Counted from the first letter of the stretch, positions 24,657-34,231 are shown. The stretch is 64,000 bases of DNA from Synechococcales cyanobacterium bin59.metabat.ball.084 (GCA_013297675.1 JAAFHZ010000001.1:1-64000); one strand, 5' to 3'. Numbers and translations: made by a program. The notes: generated from the sequence alone by a model not told the origin.

Positions 24657-25616
24657 TCAGACCAAACAGCGATCGAACCCAGCTTGCAAAGACGCTTGAT
24701 CTAAGCCCCGCCCAATAAATACCAACTGATTCACCCGTGATTCGGTGGCTGACCATAGCCGATCTTGGCGACCATCAAAAATCATATGAACTCCCTGAAA
24801 CACAAAGCGATGATCTCGACCAGCTAAGTTTAAAATTCCCTTCATCCGAAAAATGTTTTCGCCCTGAGTACGCACCAACTCCGACATCCAATCATTGAGC
24901 TTTTCACCATCCAAAGCACCCTCTTGGATAATGGCGATCGAACCCACCGTTTCATCATGTTCGTGAGCTTCTTCACCCAAAAAATCTGGATCGATCGCTA
25001 AAGCCCGCTCCAAGTTAAAGGCATCTAGTCCTAAGACCTGCTCGATCGCCAGCGTCGCATCCTGAGTCCGATAAATTTTGGCGATTGCATTCATCGCCCT
25101 AATTTTTTGCTCCAAAGCATCCAAATCAGCCCCGCTTACCAGATCAACTTTATTCAGCGCAATCACATCGGCAAAAGCAATCTGCTCCTGTACTTCCTTC
25201 GCCTCCCAATGCTGCAAAATATGCTTGGCATCGACCATGGTTACGACCGCATCCAAATGAGTCTGTGCCTGTACATCGTCGTCTACAAAGAAGGTTTGAA
25301 TTACCGGAGCCGGGTCTGCCAGACCAGTGGTTTCAATTACTAATCGATCGAACTTGTCCCGCCGCTGCATCAAGTTACCAATAATCCGAATTAAGTCGCC
25401 GCGCACGGTGCAGCAAATACAGCCATTATTCATTTCAAAAATTTCTTCATCGGCATCAATAATAAGCTGATGGTCAATGCCTACTTCTCCAAATTCATTC
25501 ACAATTACGGCGATCTTTTGGCCGTGCTGTTCAGTAAGAATTCGGTTTAGCAAAGTGGTTTTGCCAGAGCCAAGGTAGCCAGTGAGTAAGGTAACAGGGA
25601 CGGTAGATGCAGCCAT
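24657..25616 (-). CDS. CobW/COG0523-type metal-chaperone GTPase
   Basis: 319 residues. Walker A GYLGSGKTTLLNR (about 12-24), the family's metal-binding CxCC in NNGCICCTVRGDL (about 63-75), Walker B region ETTGLADPAP, and NKVD (about 154-157) for guanine recognition. A short His/Glu-rich loop EEAHEHDE (about 211-218) separates the C-terminal CobW_C domain. These GTPases deliver metals, often zinc, to target enzymes. No Zur box or zinc gene is seen nearby, so the metal cannot be named. Confidence 0.88.
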   Translation of the reverse strand: MAASTVPVTLLTGYLGSGKTTLLNRILTEQHGQKIAVIVNEFGEVGIDHQLIIDADEEIFEMNNGCICCTVRGDLIRIIGNLMQRRDKFDRLVIETTGLADPAPVIQTFFVDDDVQAQTHLDAVVTMVDAKHILQHWEAKEVQEQIAFADVIALNKVDLVSGADLDALEQKIRAMNAIAKIYRTQDATLAIEQVLGLDAFNLERALAIDPDFLGEEAHEHDETVGSIAIIQEGALDGEKLNDWMSELVRTQGENIFRMKGILNLAGRDHRFVFQGVHMIFDGRQDRLWSATESRVNQLVFIGRGLDQASLQAGFDRCLV

Positions 25617-25853
25617 GGGTTAAGCCTGAAAATAGATTGGTTTCAGCATAGCCCAGATTCGGTCGATCGACTTTGTACCTATTGCGGTGGAGACAATTGA
25701 TCAAGGATAGAGTCAAGCTGGCTATTGTTCGAATTAAGCAAACACGATCGGCTCATTCTCTGAAGCCGCAGCGAATTTGTACATACTGTATTATCGAAGA
25801 TGTTTAAATAATAAGATTGAGCTATTCGTGTATCATAGCGAGGATTCTGAAAC

Positions 25854-26636
25854 ATGTCTTTTTATCAAGGTCAGACAGCCCTCATTACCGGCGCTTCTGG
25901 AGGACTCGGTGCCACCTTTGCTCAAGAACTAGCAGCCAGAGGCACAAATACCATTTTGGTAGCCCGATCGGCTGACAAACTCCAGGCTCTCGCCGCCGAA
26001 TTGACCGCTAAGTATCAGCAGCGCAACGATATTATTGCCCTAGATTTAGTCCCTTCGGGGGCAGCATCCAACCTAGCCAGTAAAGTAGCTGACTTAGGAT
26101 TACAAGTAGATATATTGATCAACAACGCCGGATTTGCCACCTATGGCAACTTTGAAACCACCGAACCCCAGCGCGATCGAGATCAAGTACTACTAAACAT
26201 TGCCACCTTGGTAGACCTCTGTCATATTTTTATTCCCCAAATGCTAGAACGCAAATCTGGCAGCATTATTAACCTAGCTTCGGTAGTGGGATTTCAGCCA
26301 GTGCCATACATGACGGTTTACGCCGCCAGCAAAGCTTTTGTCCTGTCTTTTAGTGAAGGTCTGTGGGCAGAATATAGCGATCGAGGAATTCGGGTGTTAG
26401 CGCTTTGTCCTGGTGCCACTGCTACCTCTTTTCATGAAGTAGCCGGTCAACCAGTACCCGATCGAATTTCCACTCCCGCAGAAGTAGTCAAAACCGGTCT
26501 AAAAGCCTTAGAACGCCAACAGAGCTACGTCATTCCAGGCTGGATGAACTTCTTTTTATCTGGAATTGTGCCCCGCTTACTGCCCCGGAAAATGACCACT
26601 TTGGTAGCTAAGGGGATGATGAAGCCCAAGAGTTAA
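25854..26636 (+). CDS. Short-chain dehydrogenase/reductase
   Basis: 260 residues. Classical SDR: cofactor loop TGASGGLGATFA (about residues 12-23), NNAG (about 91-94), catalytic Ser in NLASVVGF (about 143), and YAASK (about 158-162) with the Tyr and Lys. The Arg at the end of the second strand (VARS) suggests NADPH preference. A hydrophobic C-terminal segment (FLSGIVPRLLP) might touch a membrane, as in fatty-acid or DltE-like members. Monocistronic; GAGGA about 8 bases before the ATG. Substrate unknown. Confidence 0.85.
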   Translation: MSFYQGQTALITGASGGLGATFAQELAARGTNTILVARSADKLQALAAELTAKYQQRNDIIALDLVPSGAASNLASKVADLGLQVDILINNAGFATYGNFETTEPQRDRDQVLLNIATLVDLCHIFIPQMLERKSGSIINLASVVGFQPVPYMTVYAASKAFVLSFSEGLWAEYSDRGIRVLALCPGATATSFHEVAGQPVPDRISTPAEVVKTGLKALERQQSYVIPGWMNFFLSGIVPRLLPRKMTTLVAKGMMKPKS

Positions 26637-26651
26637 TCTTGAGCTAAACTT

Positions 26652-26978
26652 TTAACGCTGGTATTCTAATTCTCGGACTGGCCTATCCTCTACAACCGTT
26701 GCCCCCAGAGGCGGCTCGGGTAGGCTTTCAATTTCTAAGCGAATGCAGGGAATGCGATCGGCCATCACCGCACTGGCCATAAAGCCAGTATGTATTTCTA
26801 AATAGGCATTCATTGGAGCTTCAAAAACCAAATGTTGTCCGGGGAAAGCAACTCGCTCAAAATACCAATTATCTACATTAGTGATTCTGGCAATTTGTAC
26901 TTTACTACTAATATTGGTGTAGCAACAGCAGATAGGGTCTGATCGATCGGTGGGTACAGGATCTAGTATTTGTGACAT
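26652..26978 (-). CDS. DUF1830 family protein
   Basis: About 108 residues from ATG 26978 (MSQILDP); GTG 27005 is an unlikely upstream start. The segment DPICCCYTNISSKVQIARI (about 14-32), then NWYFERVAFPGQHLVFEAP, fits the DUF1830 family, which is nearly restricted to cyanobacteria. No function is known. The CCCY cluster could be redox-active or metal-binding. It converges on the SDR gene with a 15-base gap. Confidence 0.75.
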   Translation of the reverse strand: MSQILDPVPTDRSDPICCCYTNISSKVQIARITNVDNWYFERVAFPGQHLVFEAPMNAYLEIHTGFMASAVMADRIPCIRLEIESLPEPPLGATVVEDRPVRELEYQR

Positions 26979-27335
26979 AAAAAATATTGAGGTGGAAGGC
27001 AACACCCAACGCGAGAGTCAACACAGATAAAGTAACACCCACCGATCCCCGTTAGCTGTAGCTTCTAATACGTTCGATAAATTGTCTTTGCTCATCAAAA
27101 AAACGCTTAATCGATGAAGCTCTTTGCCAGAAAAGAGTTTTGGCGATTTCTTCTGATTGCCAAAATATTAAAAAATGCTTAAGTTCTTAAAAAAATATCT
27201 GGAGCTTTTGCCAATCAGCTAATTACTACAGAAAATAACTAGATATGTTTCAAAAAAGACATAATTTCCTAAGATTCCCCTCTCCCTGGATGGTTTGCGG
27301 TATCATACAAACTCGGTAATAATCGGCAATCACGT
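26979..27335. other. Intergenic stretch between the DUF1830 gene and aroC
   Basis: About 350 bases without a supported gene. It must contain the divergent promoters of the DUF1830 gene and aroC; a TATCAT (27301-27306) could be a -10 box for aroC but no good -35 is seen. Confidence 0.4.
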
Positions 27336-28430
27336 ATGGGCAACAGTTTCGGCAAGCTATTCAAAATCTCCACCTTTGGCGAATCCCACGGCGGCGGTGT
27401 GGGTGTAACGATCGACGGTTGCCCACCGCTCTTAGAGATCAGCGCCGAGGAAATTCAGTTTGAGCTAGATCGCCGTCGCCCTGGTCAAAGTAAAATTGTC
27501 ACCCCCCGCAAAGAAAGCGACACCTGCGAAATTCTTTCCGGTATCTTTGAGGGCAAAACCACCGGGACTCCGATCGGCATCTTAGTACGCAACAAAGATG
27601 CCCGTTCCCAAGATTATGACGAGATGGCTGGCAAATATCGTCCATCTCATGCCGATGCTACCTATGATGCCAAGTATGGAATTCGGAACTGGCAAGGGGG
27701 TGGCCGGTCTTCGGCACGGGAAACTATTGGTCGGGTGGCGGCTGGAGCGATCGCCAAAAAAATTCTCAAGCAGTCGGCAGGAGTAGAAATTATTGGCTAT
27801 GTAAAACGCATTCAAGACTTGGAAGCAATGATCGATACTGCCACCGTGACCATGGAACAAGTAGAGAGCAATATTGTGCGCTGCCCTGATCCTGCTTGGG
27901 CAGATAAAATGATTGCCCGGATTGAGGAAATCGGGCGGGCTGGGGATTCGATCGGTGGGGTAGTGGAATGTGTGGTGCGCGGTATGCCCAAGGGTCTGGG
28001 AGAGCCGGTATTCGATCGATTAGAAGCCGATATTGCCAAAGGGGTCATGTCATTACCTGCCACCAAAGGCTTCGAGATCGGCTCGGGATTTGCTGGCACA
28101 TTGATGACTGGCAGTCAGCACAATGATGAGTTTTGCTTAGATGAGCAGGGTAATTTAAGAACTGTAACCAATCGATCGGGCGGTACCCAAGGAGGCATTA
28201 GTAATGGTGAACATATTATTATTCGGGTAGCCTTTAAACCCACTGCTACTATCCGTAAAGAGCAGCGTACTGTAAGTGCTGCTGGTGAAGAAACCACTTT
28301 AGCGGGCAAAGGTCGCCATGATCCCTGCGTGTTGCCCCGCGCAGTGCCGATGGTAGAAGCCATGGTGGCACTAGTACTCTGTGACCATTTGATGCGTCAA
28401 AACGCTCAATGCAATTTGCCAAATATTTAA
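27336..28430 (+). CDS. aroC: Chorismate synthase
   Basis: 364 residues, normal for the family. Conserved N-terminus [19 protein letters not shown] with [10 protein letters not shown], the FMN-site [18 protein letters not shown] (about residues 120-137), and GTQGGISNG (about 286-294). It makes chorismate from 5-enolpyruvylshikimate 3-phosphate using reduced FMN, the end of the shikimate pathway that feeds aromatic amino acids, folate and phylloquinone (menF is in this window). Monocistronic. Confidence 0.97.
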   Translation: MGNSFGKLFKISTFGESHGGGVGVTIDGCPPLLEISAEEIQFELDRRRPGQSKIVTPRKESDTCEILSGIFEGKTTGTPIGILVRNKDARSQDYDEMAGKYRPSHADATYDAKYGIRNWQGGGRSSARETIGRVAAGAIAKKILKQSAGVEIIGYVKRIQDLEAMIDTATVTMEQVESNIVRCPDPAWADKMIARIEEIGRAGDSIGGVVECVVRGMPKGLGEPVFDRLEADIAKGVMSLPATKGFEIGSGFAGTLMTGSQHNDEFCLDEQGNLRTVTNRSGGTQGGISNGEHIIIRVAFKPTATIRKEQRTVSAAGEETTLAGKGRHDPCVLPRAVPMVEAMVALVLCDHLMRQNAQCNLPNI

Positions 28431-28440
28431 AGGTCTAGCA

Positions 28441-28460
28441 AAAGGCGAACAGCCTTTATT
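28441..28460 (+). terminator. Weak terminator-like hairpin after aroC
   Basis: AAAGGC, loop GAACA, GCCTTT then ATT, 11 bases after the aroC stop. The stem is six base pairs and the T-run short, so it is a modest candidate. Confidence 0.4.
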
Positions 28461-28512
28461 ACCCCAGAATTAAAAGCGTGAATTACTAGCGAGAATGCGG
28501 TATGGCATTGTT

Positions 28513-29760
28513 CTATCGATCGATCTCCGCCAATTCCCAGCGCTCCTGTGCTTTTGCTAAAGCCTGCTGCGGCGTTTCTTTGCCCATTAGCACCGCTTCG
28601 ATCGATCTTCCCAACAGCTCAGACATTTCTGGATACCCAGTAGATATTGGCCGCGATTTACCCACAGCGGCTTGATCTAAAAACACCTGCAATCCCGGTG
28701 TCTTGGCCACATATTCTTGATATTCTGGGCTTTGTCGCGCCTTTAAATTTACCGGCAAATAGCCAGTACCCAGCGCCCATTGAGTTTGAAACTCAGGGCT
28801 TAAGGCGTATTCCATAAACTCCCAGGCCGCCTGAGATCGATCTGGCGTGGTCTTCATCATAAACAAATGCTCACCACCCACCACCGTATGAGATGTCACC
28901 CCCGCCGGAATCGGCATGACCCCATAGGGAGACTTAGTAGATCCGAGCTGTCCCAACGTCCAAGGCCCAGTGACCTGCATGGCCACCTTACCAGCCAAAA
29001 ACTTATCTAGCTCATAGCCCCGCTCTGGAGTCGAAAGCACCGCCGAGCCATCTTCTAACAGACTACGCCAAAACTGGAGAGCAGCGATCGAGCCGCTGTT
29101 ATTCAATTTCACCCTTGATCCATCCAAGCTACCTCCACCGCTCCACATAAACGGCAACCAGCTAAACACCGTCCATTCTCCCTTGCCCAAGGGCAATACT
29201 ATTCCTTGCAGATCTTTGCTGGTCAACTGCTTGGCCACCTGGCGCAGCTCTGGCCAAGTCTTAGGCAACTCAGTAACGCCAGCAGTCTTAAATAAATCTG
29301 GCCGGTAAAAAATTCCCATATTATTAGTACCAAAAGGCACCGACCACAAATGGTCTTGATAGCGCATCGCCTCCAACAAAGCCGGATCAATATCTTTGGC
29401 CACCGCAGACTTTTGCCAGAAAGCTTCAATCGGCCTAATTGCCCCCAAATCCACCAATTGCCCGGTTAACATTGGCCCATACCACAGCAAATCTGGCGAA
29501 GCATCCCCGATCGCCGCCGCCAAAATCTTGGGTAACTGCTGGTCTGACTGCCCCACATATAAAGATTCCACCTGAATCTGCGGATGCTGTTGATTAAATT
29601 TATCTACCAGCTTTTGCAACACCGCCCGATTCGGCGGCGGGTTTACCCCTTGCCAAAGCGTCAGATGTATTACCCCATCATCGATGGGTGCGCTGCAAGC
29701 GTTCAAGGCAAATAGAACTAGGCTGAGCACAATACAGACACAGCGTTTTAATAAAAGCAT
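28513..29760 (-). CDS. ABC-type sugar-binding lipoprotein
   Basis: 415 residues. A lipoprotein signal with lipobox LNAC (Cys about residue 22) is followed by a family 1 extracellular solute-binding domain: FNQQHPQIQVESLYVG, YQDHLWSVPFGTNNMGIFY (about 132-150), LSPEFQTQWALGTGYLPV (about 330). These proteins bring sugars or glycerol phosphates to an ABC importer. No permease or ATPase gene is adjacent, so the transporter is encoded elsewhere. It converges on aroC. Confidence 0.88.
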   Translation of the reverse strand: MLLLKRCVCIVLSLVLFALNACSAPIDDGVIHLTLWQGVNPPPNRAVLQKLVDKFNQQHPQIQVESLYVGQSDQQLPKILAAAIGDASPDLLWYGPMLTGQLVDLGAIRPIEAFWQKSAVAKDIDPALLEAMRYQDHLWSVPFGTNNMGIFYRPDLFKTAGVTELPKTWPELRQVAKQLTSKDLQGIVLPLGKGEWTVFSWLPFMWSGGGSLDGSRVKLNNSGSIAALQFWRSLLEDGSAVLSTPERGYELDKFLAGKVAMQVTGPWTLGQLGSTKSPYGVMPIPAGVTSHTVVGGEHLFMMKTTPDRSQAAWEFMEYALSPEFQTQWALGTGYLPVNLKARQSPEYQEYVAKTPGLQVFLDQAAVGKSRPISTGYPEMSELLGRSIEAVLMGKETPQQALAKAQERWELAEIDR

Positions 29761-29895
29761 GTAAATCCAGACTTCCGTAATCTCTCAAATTGTACGTTAG
29801 TGTGCTGACCGCAAAAAGTTTGCCATTGCTGTTGACATTCCAAGCAATCTGGGTGACAATGGAATTCGCCTCGAAGTTTAGAACTTCTAGAGCTT

Positions 29896-29969
29896 GGGAC
29901 TGTAGTTCAATCGGTTAGAGCACCGCCCTGTCACGGCGGAAGTTGCGGGTTCGAATCCCGTCAGTCCCG
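29896..29969 (+). tRNA. tRNA-Asp (anticodon GTC)
   Basis: Acceptor GGGACTG pairs with CAGTCCC; D arm TTCAATCGGTTAGA; anticodon stem CCGCC-CTGTCAC-GGCGG with GTC; T arm GCGGGTTCGAATCCCGT. Discriminator base G as expected for Asp; CCA is not encoded. No intron. Confidence 0.97.
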
Positions 29970-29989
29970 TAAATTATCATCATCTTGAA

Positions 29990-30013
29990 GGCGCTCCCAC
30001 CAGCGTCTTTTTT
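29990..30013 (+). terminator. Terminator of tRNA-Asp
   Basis: GGCGCT, loop CCCACC, AGCGTC (one G-U) followed by TTTTTT, 20 bases after the tRNA end. It shows that an upstream in-frame start at 29985 for the next gene is not real. Confidence 0.7.
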
Positions 30014-30023
30014 ATTGGAATTT

Positions 30024-31118
30024 ATGAGAGAGGTTGTATGTACCGGCATCGCTCTAGAGTCTGCCCTGGGTAATTTAGAAACCACTTGGGTACAGCTATT
30101 GGCCGGTGCAACTGGCATTAGTAAGCGCCAAGTCTTTCCAGACCTACCAGCCTTTCCGGTGGCCATGATCGGAGCACAGCCGGGATCACTCGATCGATTA
30201 ATCCCCAACTTAACCACCACACTTTTGGCTGACGCGGGCTGGCAAACTCCCCTCCCAAATTGTCCGGTGATCATTGGTTCCAGCCGCGCTTACCAACCTC
30301 AGTGGGAAGAGATGGCTAAAAGTGGCAACACCTCATCTGTCCTAGATTATTTACCCCACATGCCCGCGATCGGCGTAGCGCGGTTAATTGGCAGCACCAG
30401 CGCCGTCTTAGCTCCCATGGCCGCCTGTGCTACTGGCATTTGGGCGATCGAACGAGGCTATCAAATGATTTTACACGGAGCCGATCAAGTCATTGTAGGA
30501 GCAGTAGAAGCACCGATTAGTCCCTTAACCGTGGTGGGATTCCAAAAAATGGGAGCGATGGCCACTGACGGCTGTTATCCATTTGACAAAAATCGCCAGG
30601 GTTTAGTTTTGGGCGAAGGCGGAGCTTTTTTTACTCTAGAAGAAAGATCGATCGCCGCAGCCAGAGGTGCCAAAATTTATGGTCAAATCTTGGGCTGTGG
30701 CCTAACTAACGATGCCAGCCATGCCTGGGGTGTGGGTGGAGGAGCCGGTGCAACTGCGGTGCAGCAATGCTTAGAGCGCAGTAGCCTAAACTCTGTGGAT
30801 CAGATTATTTTGCATGGTACCAGTACTCAGTTAAACGATCGGTACGAAGCCAGCTTGATAAAACAGTTTTTTCCAGATGTACCGGTAACAGGTCATAAGG
30901 GTTCTATCGGTCATACCTTAGGTGCGGCAGCAGCAATTAGCGTGGCTTTGGCCTTTCGATCGCTACATTGTCAGATCATGCCACCCACCGTCGGCTGCAC
31001 CGATTTAGAGTTTGACCTAAATTTAATTCGCCAGCCGGTTACGACTAAGCTGCAAAACCTCATGTGTTGGAGCTTTGGTTTTGGAGGCCAAAATGCCGTG
31101 GTAGCCATCAGCATTTAA
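30024..31118 (+). CDS. Beta-ketoacyl-ACP synthase (FabF-like)
   Basis: 364 residues from ATG 30024; this start lies just after the tRNA terminator. Cys-His-His ketosynthase triad is present: Cys in MAACATGIWAIE (about residue 137), His in ILHGTSTQLND (about 269), and His with its Lys in GHKGSIGHTLGAAAA (about 290-304). The family condenses malonyl-ACP with acyl-ACP in fatty acid or related synthesis. It is shorter than FabF (about 410-415), mainly at the N-terminus, and has no ACP or acyltransferase neighbour, so it may be an accessory ketosynthase rather than the housekeeping enzyme. Confidence 0.85.
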   Translation: MREVVCTGIALESALGNLETTWVQLLAGATGISKRQVFPDLPAFPVAMIGAQPGSLDRLIPNLTTTLLADAGWQTPLPNCPVIIGSSRAYQPQWEEMAKSGNTSSVLDYLPHMPAIGVARLIGSTSAVLAPMAACATGIWAIERGYQMILHGADQVIVGAVEAPISPLTVVGFQKMGAMATDGCYPFDKNRQGLVLGEGGAFFTLEERSIAAARGAKIYGQILGCGLTNDASHAWGVGGGAGATAVQQCLERSSLNSVDQIILHGTSTQLNDRYEASLIKQFFPDVPVTGHKGSIGHTLGAAAAISVALAFRSLHCQIMPPTVGCTDLEFDLNLIRQPVTTKLQNLMCWSFGFGGQNAVVAISI

Positions 31119-31211
31119 AAATTAATTGAAGAAAAACAAATCAAGTAGAATCTTACAATCAGATCTGCTTATTAACAATTTGTAGACCGCCAAAACATCA
31201 GGGAAATACCA

Positions 31212-32102
31212 ATGAAAGCCTTGTTACGCTCTAGCTTACTCTGTTTCATGCTGTCAGTTCCGGCACTGGCTGAATCAGCACCAACCACAACTCTTAGCCA
31301 AAATCAGTATTCACTAACCGGCACTTGGTCATGGAAAATTCTGAACCTGCCAATTATTTTTATTTTTGATAAAAATGGAGTAATAAATGTTCTGGGTGAA
31401 AGAACTTATGGTGACTACAAATACTACGAGCTTCCAGGTGCAGATTATAGTAAATTAATGAGTCGCGTTAGCGGTGAATCTTCGGCAGCAGAACCATTAC
31501 TGAAATACAAGCAGCTCGGAAATATTATAGAAGTAACTAATCCAGATGGCAAAATCGAGAAAAATAGTCTGAAATTTACCAATAATGGTCGAACGGTAAC
31601 TTTGAGTAAAGAAGATGGGTCAGAGGTGCTGGTCTCTTTTGATAAAGTAAGTGATAGTGTAGATCTACCAAAAAACACTGAGTCACTAGCCACAGTAGAA
31701 GGTCACTTTCATGGATTAAATAAGTTGGTAACACTACAGGTAGCTCAATCTGATTATTGGCTCCAAAAAAGAAGTTTTGCCAAACAACTTCAGAATTTAA
31801 AGATTAAGTCATTGCCAGACAGCGATCGATCATACCGCTACGAACTAGTCAAACAGAATCCACGCCAAAGCATCATTGCGGCCATCCCGACCCAGCCCAA
31901 CCTGCGCAGCTTTGTGTTGCAGCTCGATCGGGTGGGTCGTCGTCAGCAGCCTTTTAAAGGTATTCTTTGTGCGACCGATCGACCCAGCGAACAGCCAGCG
32001 CTCTTACCCCAATTGAAAAAAAAGGAGCTTACTTGTCCGGCCACGACGCACAAAATAGATTTTAATTTTTCCATCCAGCAATCTTTGCTAAAGATGAAGT
32101 AA
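31212..32102 (+). CDS. Secreted protein, function unknown
   Basis: 296 residues. A signal peptide with probable cleavage after ALA (about residue 20). The first half has strands with LTGTWSWKIL and lipocalin-like or DUF-like character; the second half (about 175-285), with RYELVKQNPRQSI and LRSFVLQLDRV then a CATDRPS-like segment, weakly recalls the globular part of cyanobacterial type IV pilin-like G/H proteins. I cannot assign a function. It is followed by a small membrane protein gene. Confidence 0.6.
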   Translation: MKALLRSSLLCFMLSVPALAESAPTTTLSQNQYSLTGTWSWKILNLPIIFIFDKNGVINVLGERTYGDYKYYELPGADYSKLMSRVSGESSAAEPLLKYKQLGNIIEVTNPDGKIEKNSLKFTNNGRTVTLSKEDGSEVLVSFDKVSDSVDLPKNTESLATVEGHFHGLNKLVTLQVAQSDYWLQKRSFAKQLQNLKIKSLPDSDRSYRYELVKQNPRQSIIAAIPTQPNLRSFVLQLDRVGRRQQPFKGILCATDRPSEQPALLPQLKKKELTCPATTHKIDFNFSIQQSLLKMK

Positions 32103-32185
32103 CCATTGCGATTCATTGCAAATTGCTGCGCAGGAGCGGCAATTGCAATATTTCTCGTTAGAATCAAAAAAAACTTGAGTCGCTT

Positions 32186-32590
32186 ATGCTGGATTTTGTA
32201 TCAAATTTTTCCTTAGATCTGCCTACAATTAATCATCTATCACGCTGTCACTGCGTGGCTATCTGCGCCTTTTTGGTGCCCACTAACCTGTTGCTATCTA
32301 CCGCTGTTATTTTGTTGACTGGGTTAGATCGATCGCCGCAAGCCCGCCGCAACCTGAGCATGGGGGGGACTTTGGCGGCGCTGTTGCTCATCGCCCACGT
32401 GGCTAGCTGGTGGACGGTAGGCGTGGTAGCACCGGCTACGTTTATTTTGCCTGCTCTTGGCTTGCTCTGTACCACGATTAACTGGAGCTGTGTAAGATAT
32501 TCGGCGATCGCTGGTTATTACATCGAAGCTTGGGTCTTAGCCCGGTTTCGTCGTGGTCAGAATTTAGACGGCTCACTGCCCACTGCCTAA
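32186..32590 (+). CDS. Small membrane protein, function unknown
   Basis: 134 residues with three hydrophobic segments (about 30-50, 67-85, 86-105) and a short cytoplasmic tail. An N-terminal CHC (HLSRCHCVAI) is notable. No family recognised. Its stop overlaps the stop of the convergent methyltransferase gene by four bases. Confidence 0.55.
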   Translation: MLDFVSNFSLDLPTINHLSRCHCVAICAFLVPTNLLLSTAVILLTGLDRSPQARRNLSMGGTLAALLLIAHVASWWTVGVVAPATFILPALGLLCTTINWSCVRYSAIAGYYIEAWVLARFRRGQNLDGSLPTA

Positions 32591-33321
32591 CATTTTTTCC
32601 CTTCTAAAGTCAGAGTTTCCATCTTCAGAAATCCTGGAGGTAATCTGTTTTCGTTTTCCAAATTGCGGAAAGCTGCTTCAGTACTTTGGTTCAGATCACA
32701 TTTAGTAATATTGGTAAATCCAGCTTTCTCCATCGATGATCGCAGAGTTTTTTCGTCATAAATAAATGTATGGCCCCAAGCCCGCACAAAATTATTAATC
32801 ACAAAAACATCATCATAGTCAGTATCTGGCACAAAATTATCTGTAGCCCATTTGATATATTCGATTTGCTGTGGCGATTTATCTTGCCGATACAGGTCGA
32901 TCAAGAAGGGTAAGTCTGGAGTTGATACTCGAATTGTGCCACCTTTGCGGAGCACTCGAAAAGATTCTTTCAGCATGGATGCTCCCCCGGCATAATCCAG
33001 GTGCTCAATCATGTGTTCGCTGAAAATATAATCGAACTGGTTGTCTTCGATCGGGAAAGTTTGGGTGGCATCTAAACGGAGGGTATCTGTGGGGTAAGGC
33101 TGGTAATCGGAGTTCAGCCACCCATCGATCATGTTAAAGCCACAGCCAATATGCAGTTTACGTACTTGGTTTTGGTGGAGATAGTTGGTTAGAATTTGTC
33201 GATCGACAGCCCCAAACCTGCGATGAACTTGGTATCTTAATATTTTTCCTAGATCTATAGTGTCTTTTACCAAAGGAAGAAGATGAGAATCTTGTAAGAA
33301 TTTTTTGATTGCTGTTTTCAT
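32587..33321 (-). CDS. Class I SAM-dependent methyltransferase
   Basis: 244 residues. SAM motif I is LHIGCGFNMIDGWLNSD (about residues 56-72), then FPIEDNQFDYIFSEHMIEHL (about 88-107) and VLRKGGTIRVSTPDL (about 121-135), the methyltransferase 11 pattern with predicted 'SEHMIEHL' motif of sugar- or lipid-modifying enzymes. The substrate is not deducible. It lies 15 bases after xisI on the same strand and could be co-transcribed with xisHI. Confidence 0.85.
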   Translation of the reverse strand: MKTAIKKFLQDSHLLPLVKDTIDLGKILRYQVHRRFGAVDRQILTNYLHQNQVRKLHIGCGFNMIDGWLNSDYQPYPTDTLRLDATQTFPIEDNQFDYIFSEHMIEHLDYAGGASMLKESFRVLRKGGTIRVSTPDLPFLIDLYRQDKSPQQIEYIKWATDNFVPDTDYDDVFVINNFVRAWGHTFIYDEKTLRSSMEKAGFTNITKCDLNQSTEAAFRNLENENRLPPGFLKMETLTLEGKKC

Positions 33322-33336
33322 AATTAGTTAGTCAAT

Positions 33337-33672
33337 TCAAGTGACAGCGTAACCGCTAAATTGGCGCTTAAAAGGAGAATGAAATCCCAACACAATATCA
33401 GAAGCAGAGACTCCTTTTTCTTTTAAAACTTGAGCGATTGCTGTTTCAGTTCCATTATATTGAACCCATACTTTGCCATCTTTAATATCGAAGTGTAAAA
33501 CCAAACTAAAAACTCTTTGTTGATCATGCCAGCCAATATAAGCTAGTTGATAATGATCATTTTCAACATCACAAATAATTTCAGTGTCTACATTATCTGA
33601 ATGATTATATGGGTGAGCTTGTTCGTTCAAAATCTGTCTAATTATTTGTCGGTATTCTTGAATTTTATCCAT
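33337..33672 (-). CDS. xisI: XisI-type protein
   Basis: 111 residues, matching the XisI family of cyanobacteria (start MDKIQEYRQIIRQIL; YIGWHDQQRVFSLVLH; KVWVQYNGTE; ASDIVLGFHSPFKRQFSGYAV near the C-terminus, split here by motif). XisH and XisI were found as factors needed for excision of the fdxN element in Anabaena; most cyanobacteria carry many pairs with no such element. It overlaps xisH by 31 bases, implying coupled translation and probably a complex. Confidence 0.92.
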   Translation of the reverse strand: MDKIQEYRQIIRQILNEQAHPYNHSDNVDTEIICDVENDHYQLAYIGWHDQQRVFSLVLHFDIKDGKVWVQYNGTETAIAQVLKEKGVSASDIVLGFHSPFKRQFSGYAVT

Positions 33673-34076
33673 TGTTGGATTTCCTCTCGTATTGGATTAT
33701 AAGTAATAATATTTACCCCGTGACGTTTGATGGATTTTTGTAGAAAAGGGAGTTGAAAAAAATCGTTGTAAGTTTCATCAGGAACAGCAAGATATAATAC
33801 TCTGTCTGGCTCTTGTTCTTCTAATCCTTGGGCATAATTTAAATATTGTCCTAAAGCCCGATGAAATTCACTGATATCTGAGTCTGAAGTAAAGCTTTTA
33901 ATTTCTATTGCTATCTTCTCCAAATCCCGCTGAGCTGCAATGGTATTTTCAGCCCCCAAATCAATCTGTAGTTTTACAGCCTCGCTGATTTGAACATCAT
34001 AAGGATCATGCGTAATCAACCAATTATCTTTGATCAACGCAGCTTTAACTTGATTATGAAAAAGATCTCTAGCCAT
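33642..34076 (-). CDS. xisH: XisH-type protein with PD-(D/E)xK nuclease-like residues
   Basis: 144 residues of the XisH family. Asp39 in QIDLGAE and Glu58/Lys60 in IAIEIKSF form a D-ExK arrangement as in PD-(D/E)xK nucleases, and the fold is consistent. Known role: fdxN-element excision control together with XisI. No heterocyst element border is seen here. The pair is A+T-rich and lacks CGATCG, so it may be mobile. The XisI gene starts inside its 3' end. Confidence 0.92.
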   Translation of the reverse strand: MARDLFHNQVKAALIKDNWLITHDPYDVQISEAVKLQIDLGAENTIAAQRDLEKIAIEIKSFTSDSDISEFHRALGQYLNYAQGLEEQEPDRVLYLAVPDETYNDFFQLPFLQKSIKRHGVNIITYNPIREEIQQWIKFKNTDK

Positions 34077-34186
34077 TACCGAGCAAAAATAGCAAACTTG
34101 CCTTCAGTATAGCTTGCAATGCCAAATTGATCAAAAAAAACTGTATCAAAGACACAGACTTTCAAGTATTGTTTCTTTCCCCAACT

Positions 34187-34218
34187 AAAAAGCCAGTGTC
34201 AAACAACACTGGCTTTTT
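34187..34218 (-). terminator. Terminator of groESL
   Basis: AAAAAGCCAGTG, loop, CACTGGCTTTTT: a symmetrical hairpin about 14 bases past the groL stop with T-runs on both strands. It ends groL and may also work for the opposite strand. Confidence 0.9.
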
Positions 34219-34231
34219 AACTTCTTAGAGC

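Noticed and set aside
29985-30023. Upstream start of the ketosynthase gene
   Set aside because: It would begin inside the tRNA-Asp terminator; ATG 30024 is preferred.
33337-34230. Border of an fdxN-like excision element near xisHI
   Set aside because: No recombinase gene or paired direct repeat was seen; xisHI alone do not mark such an element.
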